Below, one piece after another: positions 46,157-57,329 of a DNA stretch of 64,000 nt. Positions within the stretch are counted from its first letter, which is position 1, and each line of letters opens with the position of its first letter. The notes beneath the pieces are model-generated. The model saw nothing but the letters and a program-made list of their open reading frames with translations. It was not told where the DNA came from and made no database searches. The stretch is taken from the NCBI GenBank assembly GCA_036583965.1, contig JAZBQD010000034.1, forward strand, positions 4,581,347 to 4,645,346, read 5' to 3'. This DNA comes from Prunella strophiata (lineage: Eukaryota > Chordata > Aves > Passeriformes > Prunellidae). The position numbers and the translations under genes were made by a program.

Positions 46157-47768
46157 ACAAGGTGCTGCCTCCTCACTCACCCTCCTGGCACTCATTCCAC
46201 CCCCTCCCACTGCTCCTGCAGCAAGCACAGCCAGTCCCCACCCAGGACAACGGGGTGCTCACCTTGTCCTGCTCCTTGTCCCCCCACGCTGCTGCCTGAG
46301 TGGGAGCAGAGTGGGAAGCAGGACAGAGCTGTCCCCAAAGGAGAGGTGGGCAATTCTCCTCTTCAGCCCCACTCCCAACACAGGCTCCTGCATCCTCCAC
46401 CCCACACCCAGCTGCATCTCCCCTGAACTCCCCTGGACACTCCTCCCACAGGTTCCAGGTGTTTCCACCCCACAGGGCTCAGCCCCGTTCTGGCTGGCAC
46501 CTGTCCCCTGCTCTTTGTCCTGTTCAGACTTCCTGGGATCCCTGGAAGAGGGGAGCAAACGTGGAAAACTCGAGGCATGACAGCTGGCTCCAGAGGATGG
46601 AGATGAGGAGGAGGGGGAGAGGCAGAAGCACTGCTGGCACTTGCTGCAGCACAGTTGGCACAGAGGAGCTGAATGTACGATTTGGAGACTTCCTAGAACG
46701 AGCCAAGAGGCTCAGTCAGAGCACTCTTACTTATAAATCAGTATTTACAAAGTCCTGGGCAAACTCAACTATTTCTGTCTGTCCCAGTCAGAGCCTGCTT
46801 GAGGAAATAAGACAAACACCTTGGTGTAGAAGGAGTTATTATTTAAGCAAACTCAGCCTGACTCATGTTTGTTTTTCAACGGCGTTATTGGACAGTGCTG
46901 ACAGAGCCAAGGTCAGGCTGGCAGGGGGAAGAGGCAGAGGGAAGATCTCAGAGAGAGGAAGGTGCTGCTGCTCCCTGCCCACCTCAGCAGTTCCCATTCC
47001 TGGTGGGAATGCTCCCATCCCTGTTTCCTGGGCACACCTGTGGCTCTCCCCCCAAGGGGTGGCACTGCACACCTGCTGCACATCCCTGGGGAATGACCTC
47101 AGCCAGGCCATCCATCACCTCTGCCACGCTGACAAAACCCAAATAATCTCCTAAAAAGTCCACCCTGCCTTTGCCAAGTGAAACCAGCTAACTCCAGTAA
47201 CAGGGGACAGAGAAAAACCATCCTCCTTCAAGAGCCACTGGGCAATATTCCCATTCAAAGGAAAGTATTTTGGGTTTAAGAAGAAATGCAGTCACAATGA
47301 CATCACACATTTCGAAGCACACTCCAGGCTCTGAGGCTGGCAAACCAGGACTTGGCTCCTTCCTCACTGCCCTCAAGCAGCACAAACTTGCAGCTGGGTA
47401 TTGTTTGAATTACTCACCCTTCTACCAAGTTTCCGAGGGTGAAGTTTGGTTTGGAGCAAGGGGAGATGCCCCAGGGCTTGAGGAGGTGACAGTGCTCTGT
47501 CTGTCCCGAGTGGGATCCACTGCACTCCCAGCACAAATCAAAGCATCCGGGCTTGGGCAGGACTCCTGCGAGTTTCCCTCACTCTGGAGCGATTCTGAGC
47601 AAGCTTCAGCAGCAGGGAAATGCTTTAAGTGCTTTCACCTCAGTGACAGGAGCGTGGAACAGATACAGAGCTTGGGGAGCCCCAGTGAGAGCAGAGGCTT
47701 TGCACCCTGGACCTGGGACACAACTGGCACAGCACAGAGCTGCCCCAGTCCTGGAAAACACCTTCCTA

Positions 47769-47835
47769 TCACAGAATCACACCATTGTTAGGGCTGGAAA
47801 ACCCCTCTGAGATCTCGAGTCCCGCCGTTCCCCCA
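47769..47835 (-). mobile_element. Short CR1 LINE 3' end remnant
   Basis: Plus strand: ATCACAGAATCACACCATTG, GGGCTGGAAAACCCCTCTGA, GATCTCGAGTCCCGCCGTTC. Only about 65 bp remain, at the left edge of the CpG island. Confidence 0.75.
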
Positions 47836-48085
47836 GCACTGCCAAGCGCCACAACCCGCCCGTCCTCTGAGCTGCCCCAGGCACAGCCGTTCATCCTCGC
47901 TCCACCAAAGTTCCCACTCGTGCAGAGCCTCCCGGTGACCTCCCCGGTGCCAGGGGCTCCTGCTCCGTGCCAGCCTCCGTCCCGGTCCTCCTGCGGCTCC
48001 GTGCTCCCATTGCAGCGCCCGCTGGGCACGGCAGCCGCGCGTCCCAGCGCAGCCGGCGGGGGCTGCGCGCTGCCAGCGCCACCGG

Positions 48086-48168
48086 AGCGACCGCGCACCG
48101 ACCGACACACCGAGCGACCGAGCGACCGACCGAGCGAGCGACCGAGCCACCGACCGACCGACCGAGCT
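48086..48168. repeat. (CCGA)n CpG-rich tetranucleotide repeat
   Basis: Interleaved GACC and GAGC tetramers (for example CGAGCGACCGAGCGACCGAC) run for about 80 bp inside the CpG island. Confidence 0.88.
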
Positions 48169-48194
48169 GCCCTCCGCTGCCTCCGAGCGCCCCG

Positions 48195-48830
48195 GGCTCT
48201 GCCCCGCACCCGGGGGACAGCGGGCACCGCACACGGGGGGACAGCGGGCACCGCACACGGGGGGACAGCGGGCACCGCACACGGGGAGGGATGCCGGGCA
48301 GCGCACCCGGGAAATGCCGGGCACTGCACACGAGGGACACGGAGCACCGCACCCTGGGGACAGCGGGCACCGCACACGGGGGGACACTGAGCACCGGACA
48401 CGAGGGACACCGAGCACCGCACCCTGGGGGACACTGAACACCGCACACGAGGGACACCGAGCACCGCACCCTGGGGGACACTGAACACCGCACACGAGGG
48501 ACACCGGGCACCGCACACGGGAAATGCCGGGCACAGCACACGGAGGACACTGAGCACCGCACACGAGGGACACCGAGCACCGCACACGGGGGGACAGCGG
48601 GCACCGCACACGGGAAATGCCGGGCACCGCACACGGGGGGACAGCGGGCACCGCAACCGGGGAGGGACACCGAGCACCGCACTCGGAGGACACTGAGCAC
48701 CGTACCTGGAGGACACCGAGCACCGTAACCGGGAAATACCGAGCACCGCACACGGAGCACACCGAGCACCGCACACGAGGGACACCGGGCACCGCACCCG
48801 GGAAATGCCGAGCACCGCGCCCGCATCCCC
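48195..48830. repeat. 22-24 bp CpG-rich minisatellite, about 27 copies
   Basis: The unit is close to GGGCACCGCACAC plus GGGGGGACAGC, with many variants such as GAGCACCGCACACGAGGGACACC and GAAATGCC inserts. Each unit has one to three CpGs and several G runs. It begins about 100 bases inside intron 1 from the candidate exon 1 donor. Stop-free frames of 300-390 residues on the minus strand (rich in Cys, Arg, Pro, Val, Ser) come from the repeat. Confidence 0.95.
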
Positions 48831-48932
48831 ACCCGCACCTCCCCCGGGCGATGCCGGCCAGCATCCCCTCCCCGAGCGGCTTCGCCCCCATCCCCAGCGG
48901 AGCCCCCTCCTCCCGCTCGCTCCGCCGCTCAC

Positions 48933-48979
48933 CGTGGCCGGGGCATGAGCCCCGCGGCTCCCCCGGCGCGGCCGCTCAT
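48933..48979 (-). CDS. HTR4: Candidate HTR4 first coding exon (alternative N-terminus)
   Basis: On the minus strand an ATG at 48979-48977 opens the peptide MSGRAGGAAGLMPRP plus two bases (CG), followed by the donor gtgagc at 48932-48927. Exon 2 begins with one base (T) before its first full codon, so this exon would join it in frame as CG|T (Arg) followed by SSEGFG. It sits in the CpG island, as expected for a promoter exon. A second in-frame ATG at 48946 could also be used; the first has A at -3. The human N-terminus (MDKLDANV, with an N-glycosylation sequon) is not encoded here, and I found no copy of it in the window. The canonical N-terminal exon may therefore lie further right. Phase, donor and island are seen directly; assignment to HTR4 is inference. 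Confidence 0.42.
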
Positions 48980-49290
48980 GCTGTCGGCCGGGGCAGGAGG
49001 GCTCTGGGCGCTGCCCAGGTGCGGGTGCGGGGCTGCGCTCCCTCCCCGAGGCTCCGCGGGCAGCGCCGCCCCCGGCCCGCCCCGCACGGAGAGCGGGGGT
49101 GCCCGGCCCTGCCCCGCCCCGCCCGGGAAAGCCGGGGCGTCCCCCCGAGAGCAGCCCCGAGCTCGCCCCGTGTGCCCCGGGAGCCGGGCGAGCAGCGCAG
49201 CTCTCCCCTTATCCCGCTGAATTCTCGCCGATGCTTCTCCCTCCCTTTCGGAGCAACTTCAGGCATCGGTGGTTTGGTTTGGTTTGGTGG

Positions 49291-50285
49291 TTTGGTTTGG
49301 TTTGGTTTGGTTTGGTTTGGTTTGGTTTGGTTTGGTTTGGTTTGGTTTGGTTTGGTTTGGTTTGGTTTGGTTTGGTTTGGTTTGGTTTGGTTTGGTTTGG
49401 TTTGGTTTGGTTTGGTTTGGTTTGGTTTGGTTTGGTTTGGTTTGGTTTGGTTTGGTTTGGTTTGGTTTGGTTTGGTTTGGTTTGGTTTGGTTTGGTTTGG
49501 TTTGGTTTGGTTTGGTTTGGTTTGGTTTGGTTTGGTTTGGTTTGGTTTGGTTTGGTTTGGTTTGGTTTGGTTTGGTTTGGTTTGGTTTGGTTTGGTTTGG
49601 TTTGGTTTGGTTTGGTTTGGTTTGGTTTGGTTTGGTTTGGTTTGGTTTGGTTTGGTTTGGTTTGGTTTGGTTTGGTTTGGTTTGGTTTGGTTTGGTTTGG
49701 TTTGGTTTGGTTTGGTTTGGTTTGGTTTGGTTTGGTTTGGTTTGGTTTGGTTTGGTTTGGTTTGGTTTGGTTTGGTTTGGTTTGGTTTGGTTTGGTTTGG
49801 TTTGGTTTGGTTTGGTTTGGTTTGGTTTGGTTTGGTTTGGTTTGGTTTGGTTTGGTTTGGTTTGGTTTGGTTTGGTTTGGTTTGGTTTGGTTTGGTTTGG
49901 TTTGGTTTGGTTTGGTTTGGTTTGGTTTGGTTTGGTTTGGTTTGGTTTGGTTTGGTTTGGTTTGGTTTGGTTTGGTTTGGTTTGGTTTGGTTTGGTTTGG
50001 TTTGGTTTGGTTTGGTTTGGTTTGGTTTGGTTTGGTTTGGTTTGGTTTGGTTTGGTTTGGTTTGGTTTGGTTTGGTTTGGTTTGGTTTGGTTTGGTTTGG
50101 TTTGGTTTGGTTTGGTTTGGTTTGGTTTGGTTTGGTTTGGTTTGGTTTGGTTTGGTTTGGTTTGGTTTGGTTTGGTTTGGTTTGGTTTGGTTTGGTTTGG
50201 TTTGGTTTGGTTTGGTTTGGTTTGGTTTGGTTTGGTTTGGTTTGGTTTGGTTTGGTTTGGTTTGGTTTGGTTTGGTTTGGTTTGG
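49291..50285. repeat. (TTTGG)n pentanucleotide satellite, 199 perfect units
   Basis: A perfect array of 995 bp follows a short imperfect lead-in (49269-49290 with one TGG slip). It is read as (CCAAA)n on the HTR4 sense strand and starts about 310 bases upstream of the candidate start codon. It generates false frames of 340-590 residues in several phases. The complete absence of substitutions implies either very recent expansion or a consensus artefact. Confidence 0.97.
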
Positions 50286-50339
50286 TTTTTGGTTTGTTGA
50301 TGGCTTGTGTGCAGAAGGGATGTGGAGCAAACCCATCTC

Positions 50340-51060
50340 ACTATAACTTGCTCGATTGGAATCGCTTGTTAAAGATCTGAGGGGTTTTGGCAAAGATCTT
50401 TCAATGGATTTCTCAAAACAAACAAGAAATTGGCAGCACTTCCCAGCACACTGCGAGGGCTTTTTCAGTTGCAGCATCAGTCCAGCTCCTGTGACATTAT
50501 TGGAGCTTTGGCAGATGAAATCTGGCCCTGACACCCTTAACAAAGCTCATTCTTGGCAGAGCAGGACACCACAACCAGCTCATCAGCTGAACTTTTAAAA
50601 TACCCATTGAAATAAAGCCAGCATAAAGCCAGGAGCTGAGCAGCTCCATCTCCAGGTGTGGCCACCTTCCCCTTGCCCTTCTGGAGCTGCAGTTTGGGGG
50701 TTTCCAGCTGCAGTGCCTTTGTACATCCCAGGGCTGGGATTTCTCAGAGGTCCCTGGATCCCTGGAGTCACAGGGAGATCCAGAGCACAGCCAGGGGCAG
50801 AGCAGAAATTTGGTTTGGAGCATTTCCATGCCCTTTAATCACAGCTGATGTCCCCCTGGAAAAGGGACATCTCCAGCTGTGTGTGGCTGCAGGAGAAACC
50901 AGAGCACCCACAGAAGTGCAATACCTGCTGCTTGCTGAGAAAATACACCAAAAAAGTAAATGTATATTAAACACATCATCACCTTGCTTGATAGGACTCC
51001 TTTTAAGATCTGGGGGGGGGTTTGGCAAAGATTTTTCAATGGATTTCTCAAAAATGTGGT
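50340..51060. repeat. Pair of diverged ~85-bp direct repeats
   Basis: CTTGCTCGATTGG...AAAGATCTGAGGGG...GGATTTCTCAAAA at about 50347-50420 recurs as CTTGCTTGATAGG...TAAGATCTGGGGG...GGATTTCTCAAAA at about 50982-51054. The match is perhaps 75-80 percent. They could be fragments of an unrecognised dispersed repeat. Confidence 0.6.
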
Positions 51061-51867
51061 GGTGTTTTCAGGCAAACAGTGCAGGCAAACAGCACCCAGG
51101 CGTGTGTGCTGCATGTGTTTGTCCATCACTATAGAAACTGAAAGACAGAGAAAGAATAACATTAACAAAAGTAAACCACATCCAATCCATGAAGAAACAC
51201 CTTGTCACAGCGTGGATTTTCTCAGACTCAAAGGACCCAAACCAAAGTGAATGAAGCTGGTCTGGGTGGAGCTGCTAAAGAGTTCCTGAAACAATTTTGG
51301 GTTGCCTGCATTTTCCTCTCCATGGTGCTGAGGTGAGCTTTCTGGACATTATTAGTATTTACTAATAGTAGACACCAGTGGTAGCTACTCACTAGTGTAG
51401 CCTCTAGCTCTAATGCTGCATTTATATGTAAATTCTTCATGGAGCAAACAATTGTAGTTCTTCCTGGCAAGATCTGAGTGCTCAGAGCAGCTCCTCAGCC
51501 TGCCTTCCTAACCAGGATCTCCAGCAGCACCTCCTAAAGGGAAAAAATGGCACAAAAGGGGAAAACCAGAGTGTGGAGCCCTGAGCCCAGCCCATCCTGA
51601 GTCTGCAGGAGGGGGAGAGCTGAGTTTGAACGGGTTTCTGTGCTCTCCTGTCAATGCCTGGGGGGGTTTGGGGCCAGCAGTGCTCTGGGCAGGTCAGGGG
51701 CAGGGGTTTGGTGCCTGGAGAAGGCAGAGCCCAGGCCCCTTCCACCTCTGGCTGCTCTCATCCTGAGCCATGCTGACCCCAGTGCTGTCCCCAGCTGTGG
51801 CCATGGGCCATCCCACCTCCTCTCAGTGCAGCTTCCTCTCCAGGACTGGCAAAAGTTTATTCCACCC
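51060..51867. other. Non-coding sequence, nothing recognised
   Basis: No gene, array or CR1 end seen. A minus-strand ATG GAC AAA near 51125 resembles the start of mammalian HTR4 for three codons only and then diverges. Confidence 0.5.
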
Positions 51868-52183
51868 GTTTGGGCCAAATCCCCCCAAAGCATCCCCTGG
51901 TGCTGGGGGCTGAGGGGGCCACGCTCAGACAGGACAGGACCTTTGTCACACCCAGTGAGGGGACACAGAAACGCCTCTCCCAGCTGGGGATGTCCTGTCT
52001 GGAGAAGAGCTGAGGGTGAAAATCCCAGTGAGAGCCCAAGGGCTGTGATGCCAGCAGGGAAGAGACTTCCAGGGGGAGTCTGCATGGGATTGCCTTAAAA
52101 AAATGGAAAAATGGAATGGGAATTAAACTTTTAAACAGGAAAATTGGAAATTATTAGAGAGGGAGATAAAGCACTGGAGGATT

Positions 52184-52220
<37 letters not shown>

Positions 52221-54273
52221 CTTTTTTTTTCCTGTATTTGCTCCCCTCCTCCTTTTCCTCCTGCTCTAACAACGATGAATCCCAAGATGTGGTTGAGAAG
52301 GAGAGTGGTGAGTGATTCATCGGGACTGAATCACAGCCACTCTGCAGAGGAATTCGCTGCCGTTGCTGCTGCAGGTGCAGCTCCATCCCTGCCCCGGAGC
52401 TCTCCCTGCTGCCCCTCCAGAGCAGAGAGGGACAGGAACCCAGAAACAGGGAGAGCAGCTCTGGCTCCGTGCTCTCCTTTGCCCACGTGGGAGGGGTTTT
52501 ATCCAGAAGGAATACATTGATTTTCTGAGGGTTTCACCCACTGCTGGATCACGCAGCCTCCCACTCCCCCGGGGAAGAACTTTCCTTCTGTTCCATTTGA
52601 AATGCAAGCTTTCCCCCTCCCTCTCAGAGATCCCCCCACTAATCCTGGGGTGCAGCAGCAGTTGGTACCCAGAGCTAGGCTGGAAAGTTGGGATGCAGCA
52701 GCTGAATTCCTGGGAGTTCCCAGTGCTTGGGTTTTCTGAAGGACATCAGAGGAGAAAAATTCTGCAGCTGATTTACAGCATCAGCTGGGTTGGTGCTTGT
52801 CCTTACACAGAATGTTGTCTCTCTGTTGTCACCACCTCCTCACATTATTCACACCCAGAGCTCTCTGGCTTGCCAGGAATCCACAAATTCCTGCTGAAAG
52901 GGCTCAGCCAAGCCCCCACCTCAAAACTGAAATGGTCAGAGAGAAGAAGGTCACCCTGGTGACTCCCAAAGGGACAGGTTTTTAAATAATCCAACCCTGC
53001 CATCTGTGGCAGGAACCCTCCCTGGCTGCAGAGCACTCTGACCCACTCCCCACAGGTTATTTACAGCTCTACCTGCAGACACAGATCTAAAACCCAGTTT
53101 AAGGTTTGACTTGTAGCTTCAAAGCAGAACATTTGGGTCATTTTCACCAGTGTAACCATCACTGTTCACAACACAGACATTGCTAGCTCAGCCTTCCCTG
53201 GAGGGGCACAGAATTATTTTGCAGGCATTGAGATATAATATTTTTATATTTAATAATAATATTTTGCAGGCATTGAAAAGCCCTCCCAGAGTGACCCTGG
53301 GAGAAATTTGTTTTCTCAGGACCAAAGGTGGAACCAAAGCAAGGGGCAACCATGTCAGCATCATCAGGAGAGTCAGAGCTGGAGGCAAATTCCACATTTA
53401 CCATCTGTGGGCTGGAAGCTCCTAAACAATCTCAGAAATGTAAGGATGAGACTCCTGCAGGGAGAGTTCTGAGTCCTGGGCCAGCTCAGCCTCTCTCTGT
53501 AGGGCACACAAGTGTGACACAACTTTCCATCATTTTAACTGTTTTTTTCTCCTAAAATCCTATTTCTAATGAACAATTTCCACTTGGTTCTCTGCTCCAG
53601 CAAGGAAGTTTTGGAAGAAAAAGGAAAGGGAGGCAGAAATCCATCTCCTGCCCCCTGCCCTAGTGCTGAGGGGTGCTTGGGTGTTTGTCCTTCTGCCCTG
53701 CAGAGCTCCTTCCCTTCCTGGGCAGAGCTCAGGGATGAATTCTGGGGTGTGGAGCCCTCCTGGGCTGCCTCATTTCCATGCAGATGAGGCTGTGTGTAAT
53801 TCCATGTGAGTGTAATTCCCTGTGAATGCAGATAACTGATGGGGCTGTGAATAAGAGAGGGAGTGAATCATTCATCATGGATTATTGATAGGATTAATTT
53901 TACCTCTTTTTCTGCTCTCAGGATGCCCACAAGCCCCCGCTGAATTTATTTCCCCCCTCTTTTGTGGAATATTTCTGGAGACAAAGCAGATTAAAGCCGA
54001 GTAATTTTCTGCTCTTTGCTGGGCTGAATGAGATGTTTGCTGTCAGGTTAACCCTTGCAGACTCCTCCTGGAAGTCTCTTCCCTGCTGGCATCACAGCCC
54101 TTGGGCTCTCACTGGGATTTTCACCATCAGCTCTTCTCCAGACAGGACATCCCCAGCTGGGAGAGGCGTTTCTGTGTCCCCTCACTGGGTGTGACAAAGG
54201 TCCTGTCCTGTGTGAGCGTGGCCCCCTCAGCCCCCAGCCCCAGGGGGATGCTTTGGGGGGATTTTGCCCAAAC
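51868..54273. repeat. Long inverted repeat: 222-bp arms, ~1.96-kb spacer
   Basis: The left arm 51868-52089 and right arm 54052-54273 are reverse complements with few differences and a conserved open frame on the outward strand beginning MQTPPGSLFPAGITALGLS in both. The right arm is followed by a partial tandem echo (TGCTTTGGGGGGATTTTGCC near 54283). The spacer holds a poly(T) tract at 52183-52220 and otherwise unremarkable sequence. It may be a foldback transposon, two oppositely oriented copies of a dispersed repeat, or an inverted duplication. Confidence 0.92.
52183..52231. repeat. Poly(T) tract
   Basis: About 37 T, a C, then nine more T. On the minus strand it is a poly(A), as left by a retrotransposed sequence, but no recognisable body lies to its right. 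Confidence 0.9.
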
Positions 54274-54339
54274 ATACCCGGGTGCTTTGGGGGGATTTTG
54301 CCCAAGCAGCCCCAGGGTTGCTCCCTGGGCAGGGCTGCA

Positions 54340-55430
54340 AGCCCTGCTGCTGTTTCCATGGCAGCACGGAGCCGATCCCACTGGCACTGAGCACCAACCA
54401 AATTAAACCTGCAGAGTTTCCCCCTGCCCAGCCTGGCCTTTGGGGACCCTTTGGTCCCCTGGACACCTCAGGCTGCTGCTGTGGCTCTGTGCTCTGAGCT
54501 CCTGGGCTGCTGCAGCTGTGTGAGAGTGCTGAGGTGTTTGGGGGAAACCAATTTCCCAAATACTCCACCTGCTTGGTGAGGCAACATCACTTCTGATTAT
54601 TAAAAACATCAAAATCTGATTATTAAAACTATGAAAAATAAGAGGAAAAAGAAGGGGAATTATTTATTCATTAACTCTTTATTCAGAGCTGTTCAGAGAG
54701 ATGAGAAGAGCCTGCAGGTGGTTTGCAAACCCTTCCTGCCAACCCCCAGGGGTAAAACCATCCTGTGCCCAGGCAGTGAGTCCTGAGCTCAGCTCCACTT
54801 CCCAGGATGGTTTTTCCTCACATTCCTTTCGTGTTTCCAGGCTGAAATCCAGGGATCTGCAGCACAGGAGCAAAGCCAGAGCTGCCCAGCCCAGAGCTGT
54901 GCTGCCCACAGGTTTAGGCCAGGCTTTGATAAGACAGACACAGGGCTTTTCCCCTCTCTGGCTGGCACTCAAAGGCACAGCTGGGATTTGCCCAACCAGC
55001 CCTGGGTCCAATAAATGCAGAAGTCAATTCAGTATTTGCCCTTCCAGGAAACAAACACCAGCAGGAGTTCCCCACCCCAATTTAACTCACCTTTAACCTT
55101 CTGCCATTTCCACCTCTCCTTTCTGCAGTTCCCACCCTGGTTTGGGCAAAATTCTCTGCAACGTGCAGAAAGCCTTGAAGGGAAAGCCACTGTGCAGCTC
55201 CCCAGGTGTTTGAAGCTGAAAGGGCACAGGGGGTGGGCTGGGCACAGGCTGGGGAGGGCTCAGCCAGGGCAAATCACCTCTCACCAGCAGCAGCTGCTTG
55301 TGGGCACAGTTATTGGCACGAATGCAGCTTCTGGAGTGACCAGAATAAAAGAGGAAAAAATGTAAAAAATAGAAATAATTGGTTGTTTTTGGTCCAGCCA
55401 CAGCCCAAGGGTGTGGGACAGCCCCAGGGC
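54340..55430. other. Non-coding sequence, nothing recognised
   Basis: No gene or repeat array identified. Short frames lack domains and splice context. Confidence 0.45.
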
Positions 55431-55436
55431 AGGCTG

Positions 55437-56000
55437 TGTGACACAGGGGCCATCCTGTGGCAGGTGACACTCGGGTCACCTCGCCTGCCCTGCTGAGGGA
55501 AATAGCAAAGGCAAGAAGACTTTAGAAAGCTGGGAAAGCTTAGAAACAGAAAGAGCAGAGAAATTAGAGCTGGCTGCAGCTGCAAGGTGTGAAAGTAGAA
55601 AAGTGACAATGGTACAGCAAGCAAGGATATGGAACAAGAGTTTGAGTTTTAGGCTTGGCTGGGATAGACCTTAAGAGTGCAGGAAAATATGCCAGGCAAG
55701 ATAGGAGAAGTTTAAAGCTTAATAATGGAGTATTGTGTATGTTAATAGAGAGCAGACAAACATTGTGTGAGCAGGTGAACCTGTGTCTAGAACAATTTTC
55801 TGTGAGCTTTAGCAGTGTGCTATTGGCTAGAAAGTTTTTAAATGCTCTGGAACAAAGAAATCTTGGGCTGCTGCTGGCTGTGTGAGAGCTTTGCCATCTC
55901 CCAGTTGTCACAGCCAGGTCATGAGGCTGAGGAATAAATTGAATAAAGCCCAAGGAACAAACCCCAGCAGTGCTGTCCTGTTTGTGAAACCCCCCCAGAC
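55437..56000 (+). mobile_element. Possible solo LTR of an endogenous retrovirus
   Basis: The block differs in composition from its flanks (A/G-rich, CpG-poor). It contains TATTGGCTAG-type promoter wording near 55820, and tandem AATAAA signals near 55932 and 55941 followed by GCCCAAGG and a G/T-rich end, as LTRs do. The ends are not clear, no second copy occurs in the window, and no retroviral coding sequence flanks it. Treat as tentative. Confidence 0.35.
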
Positions 56001-57030
56001 CCTGCCTTTGGGGTTTCACCATTTGGGATGAGCAGGGCTGCCCATCCCTGTGCCATCCTGCAGCCCTGCCAGCTGTCACACCCACAGAAATATCTGGAGG
56101 AGAAGGGCAAGCACTGGCTGGGAGCTCAAAGATCCAATTAAATGCCATTTTCTTCATTCTGTTCAAAAAGAATAAATTAATGTGAGGTAGAAAACGCAGG
56201 TTCCTTGGTGAGGATGGTCTGAAACAGAAACAATTTGAGATGTCAGCGTTCAGCACTTTGATTTCTGCCTTGCTCTGGTGAACTTTGGGATCTCTTATGC
56301 TGCAGGCTGGGCAGGTGTTTTACCAGACATTTCATCTTTATATAGAAAGCACAATTGTACCTGCTGAAACACTCCCCAGCCACCAAAGAAAGAAAACAAA
56401 AGGGACATTTTCTTCTTGCTGCGCTCTTTTTTCAGCCTTTTAACTTAAAAAAAGCACCTTTTCTGTAGCTCTTTTTCTATAACCATGTGGGTTATACCCC
56501 TTTTTTTATTTTAAAGATGCAGCAGCCATCTCCATGAACTGCTGTGGTTCCCAGGAGTCCAGGTTCACCTGAAAACCCTGAAGCTGTGGAACAGGAAACC
56601 AAAGTGCAGGATTTTAATCGATGCCAAGGGCAGCAGGTGACCAGAGCTGCTCCAGTGCAGGTGGAGCTGGATCCAGTTCAGTGCTGCTGCTCTCAGCTCT
56701 CCTGATTCAGGTTTTTTGTTCCTTTCCTGCCTTGCCATTCATCTCCTCCTTCTCCCTGCCCTCCCCTGAGCCTTTTCTGGCTCTCCTGGAGGCTGAGGGT
56801 GCCAGAGCCTTTCCTTGCTGCCAGACAGGGGGCACAGAGCTCTCCCTGCCCCTTGGTGACCCTGGCCTCCTCCCAGGGGAGCTCCCTGCAGCTGAGCATC
56901 CAATCTCCTCTCCTTTGCTTCCTTAATCATTTTTAATCTTGACAGGTAATGTCTCTGTTGTTATTACAGCCCTCAGAGGACAGAGCACTAATGAGCACTA
57001 ATTAACCTGGGGGCTGCTGGGGGGCAGAGC
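56000..57030. other. Non-coding sequence, nothing recognised
   Basis: Ordinary intergenic-type sequence with no array or recognisable element. Confidence 0.45.
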
Positions 57031-57059
57031 AGAGCCCTGGGCTGGGCCATGGCCATGTC

Positions 57060-57300
57060 CTGCTCCCGTTTCCATGGAGGAATTCCCTGATGGAAAGGGG
57101 GCTCAGGCACTGGATCTGCCCAGGGAGGTTTGGATGCCATCCCTGGAGTGCCCAGGGAAGGGCAGGAGGTGGCACTGAGTGCTCTGGGCACGACCATGGA
57201 GGGCTGGAGGTGGCACTCAATACTCTGGGCATGACCCTGGAGGTGGCACTGAGTGCTCTGGGCACAGTCCTGCAGGGCTTCTCCAGCCTCTGGATGAGTC
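57060..57300 (+). mobile_element. CR1 LINE 3' fragment, plus orientation
   Basis: Here the CR1 wording is on the plus strand: GGAATTCCCTGATGGAAAGG, GCTCAGGCACTGGATCTGCC, CAGGGAGGTTTGGATGCCAT, GGTGGCACTGAGTGCTCTGG. The GGTGGCACT..GTGCTCTGGGC segment is repeated three times between 57169 and 57265, an internal tandem duplication. Confidence 0.82.
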
Positions 57301-57329
57301 TCTGAGAGGGCACAGGAGGCAGAGCTGAG

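Larger units (their letters stand above)
47940..49250. promoter_or_regulatory. CpG island, candidate HTR4 promoter
   Basis: GC content and CpG frequency rise abruptly here compared with the rest of the window. The block contains the candidate first exon with its minus-strand gtgagc donor, GC-box-like CCCCGCCCCGCCC near 49115-49130, and no TATA box that I can see. This suits a dispersed TATA-less promoter firing leftward into HTR4. A rightward or antisense transcript is also possible. About 635 bp of the island is a CpG-rich minisatellite, which inflates its size. Confidence 0.6.

Noticed and set aside
46300..47154. 284-residue plus-strand frame near 46.3-47.2 kb
   Set aside because: No recognisable domain, overlapped by several other frames of similar quality, and no splice or promoter context.
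47769..48932. Minus-strand Cys/Arg/Pro-rich frames of 315-387 residues in the CpG island
   Set aside because: They follow the 22-24 bp minisatellite in three overlapping frames, and the longest begins with a GTG that is the candidate splice donor.
48617..50543. Open frames of 340-590 residues on both strands across 49.3-50.3 kb (FGLVW and NQTKP repeats)
   Set aside because: (TTTGG)n has no stops in any frame on either strand, so these are unavoidable artefacts.
51085..51129. Minus-strand ATG GAC AAA (MDK...) as the canonical HTR4 first exon
   Set aside because: After MDK the sequence (HMQHTRLGAV) does not match the receptor, and there is no donor in the required phase.
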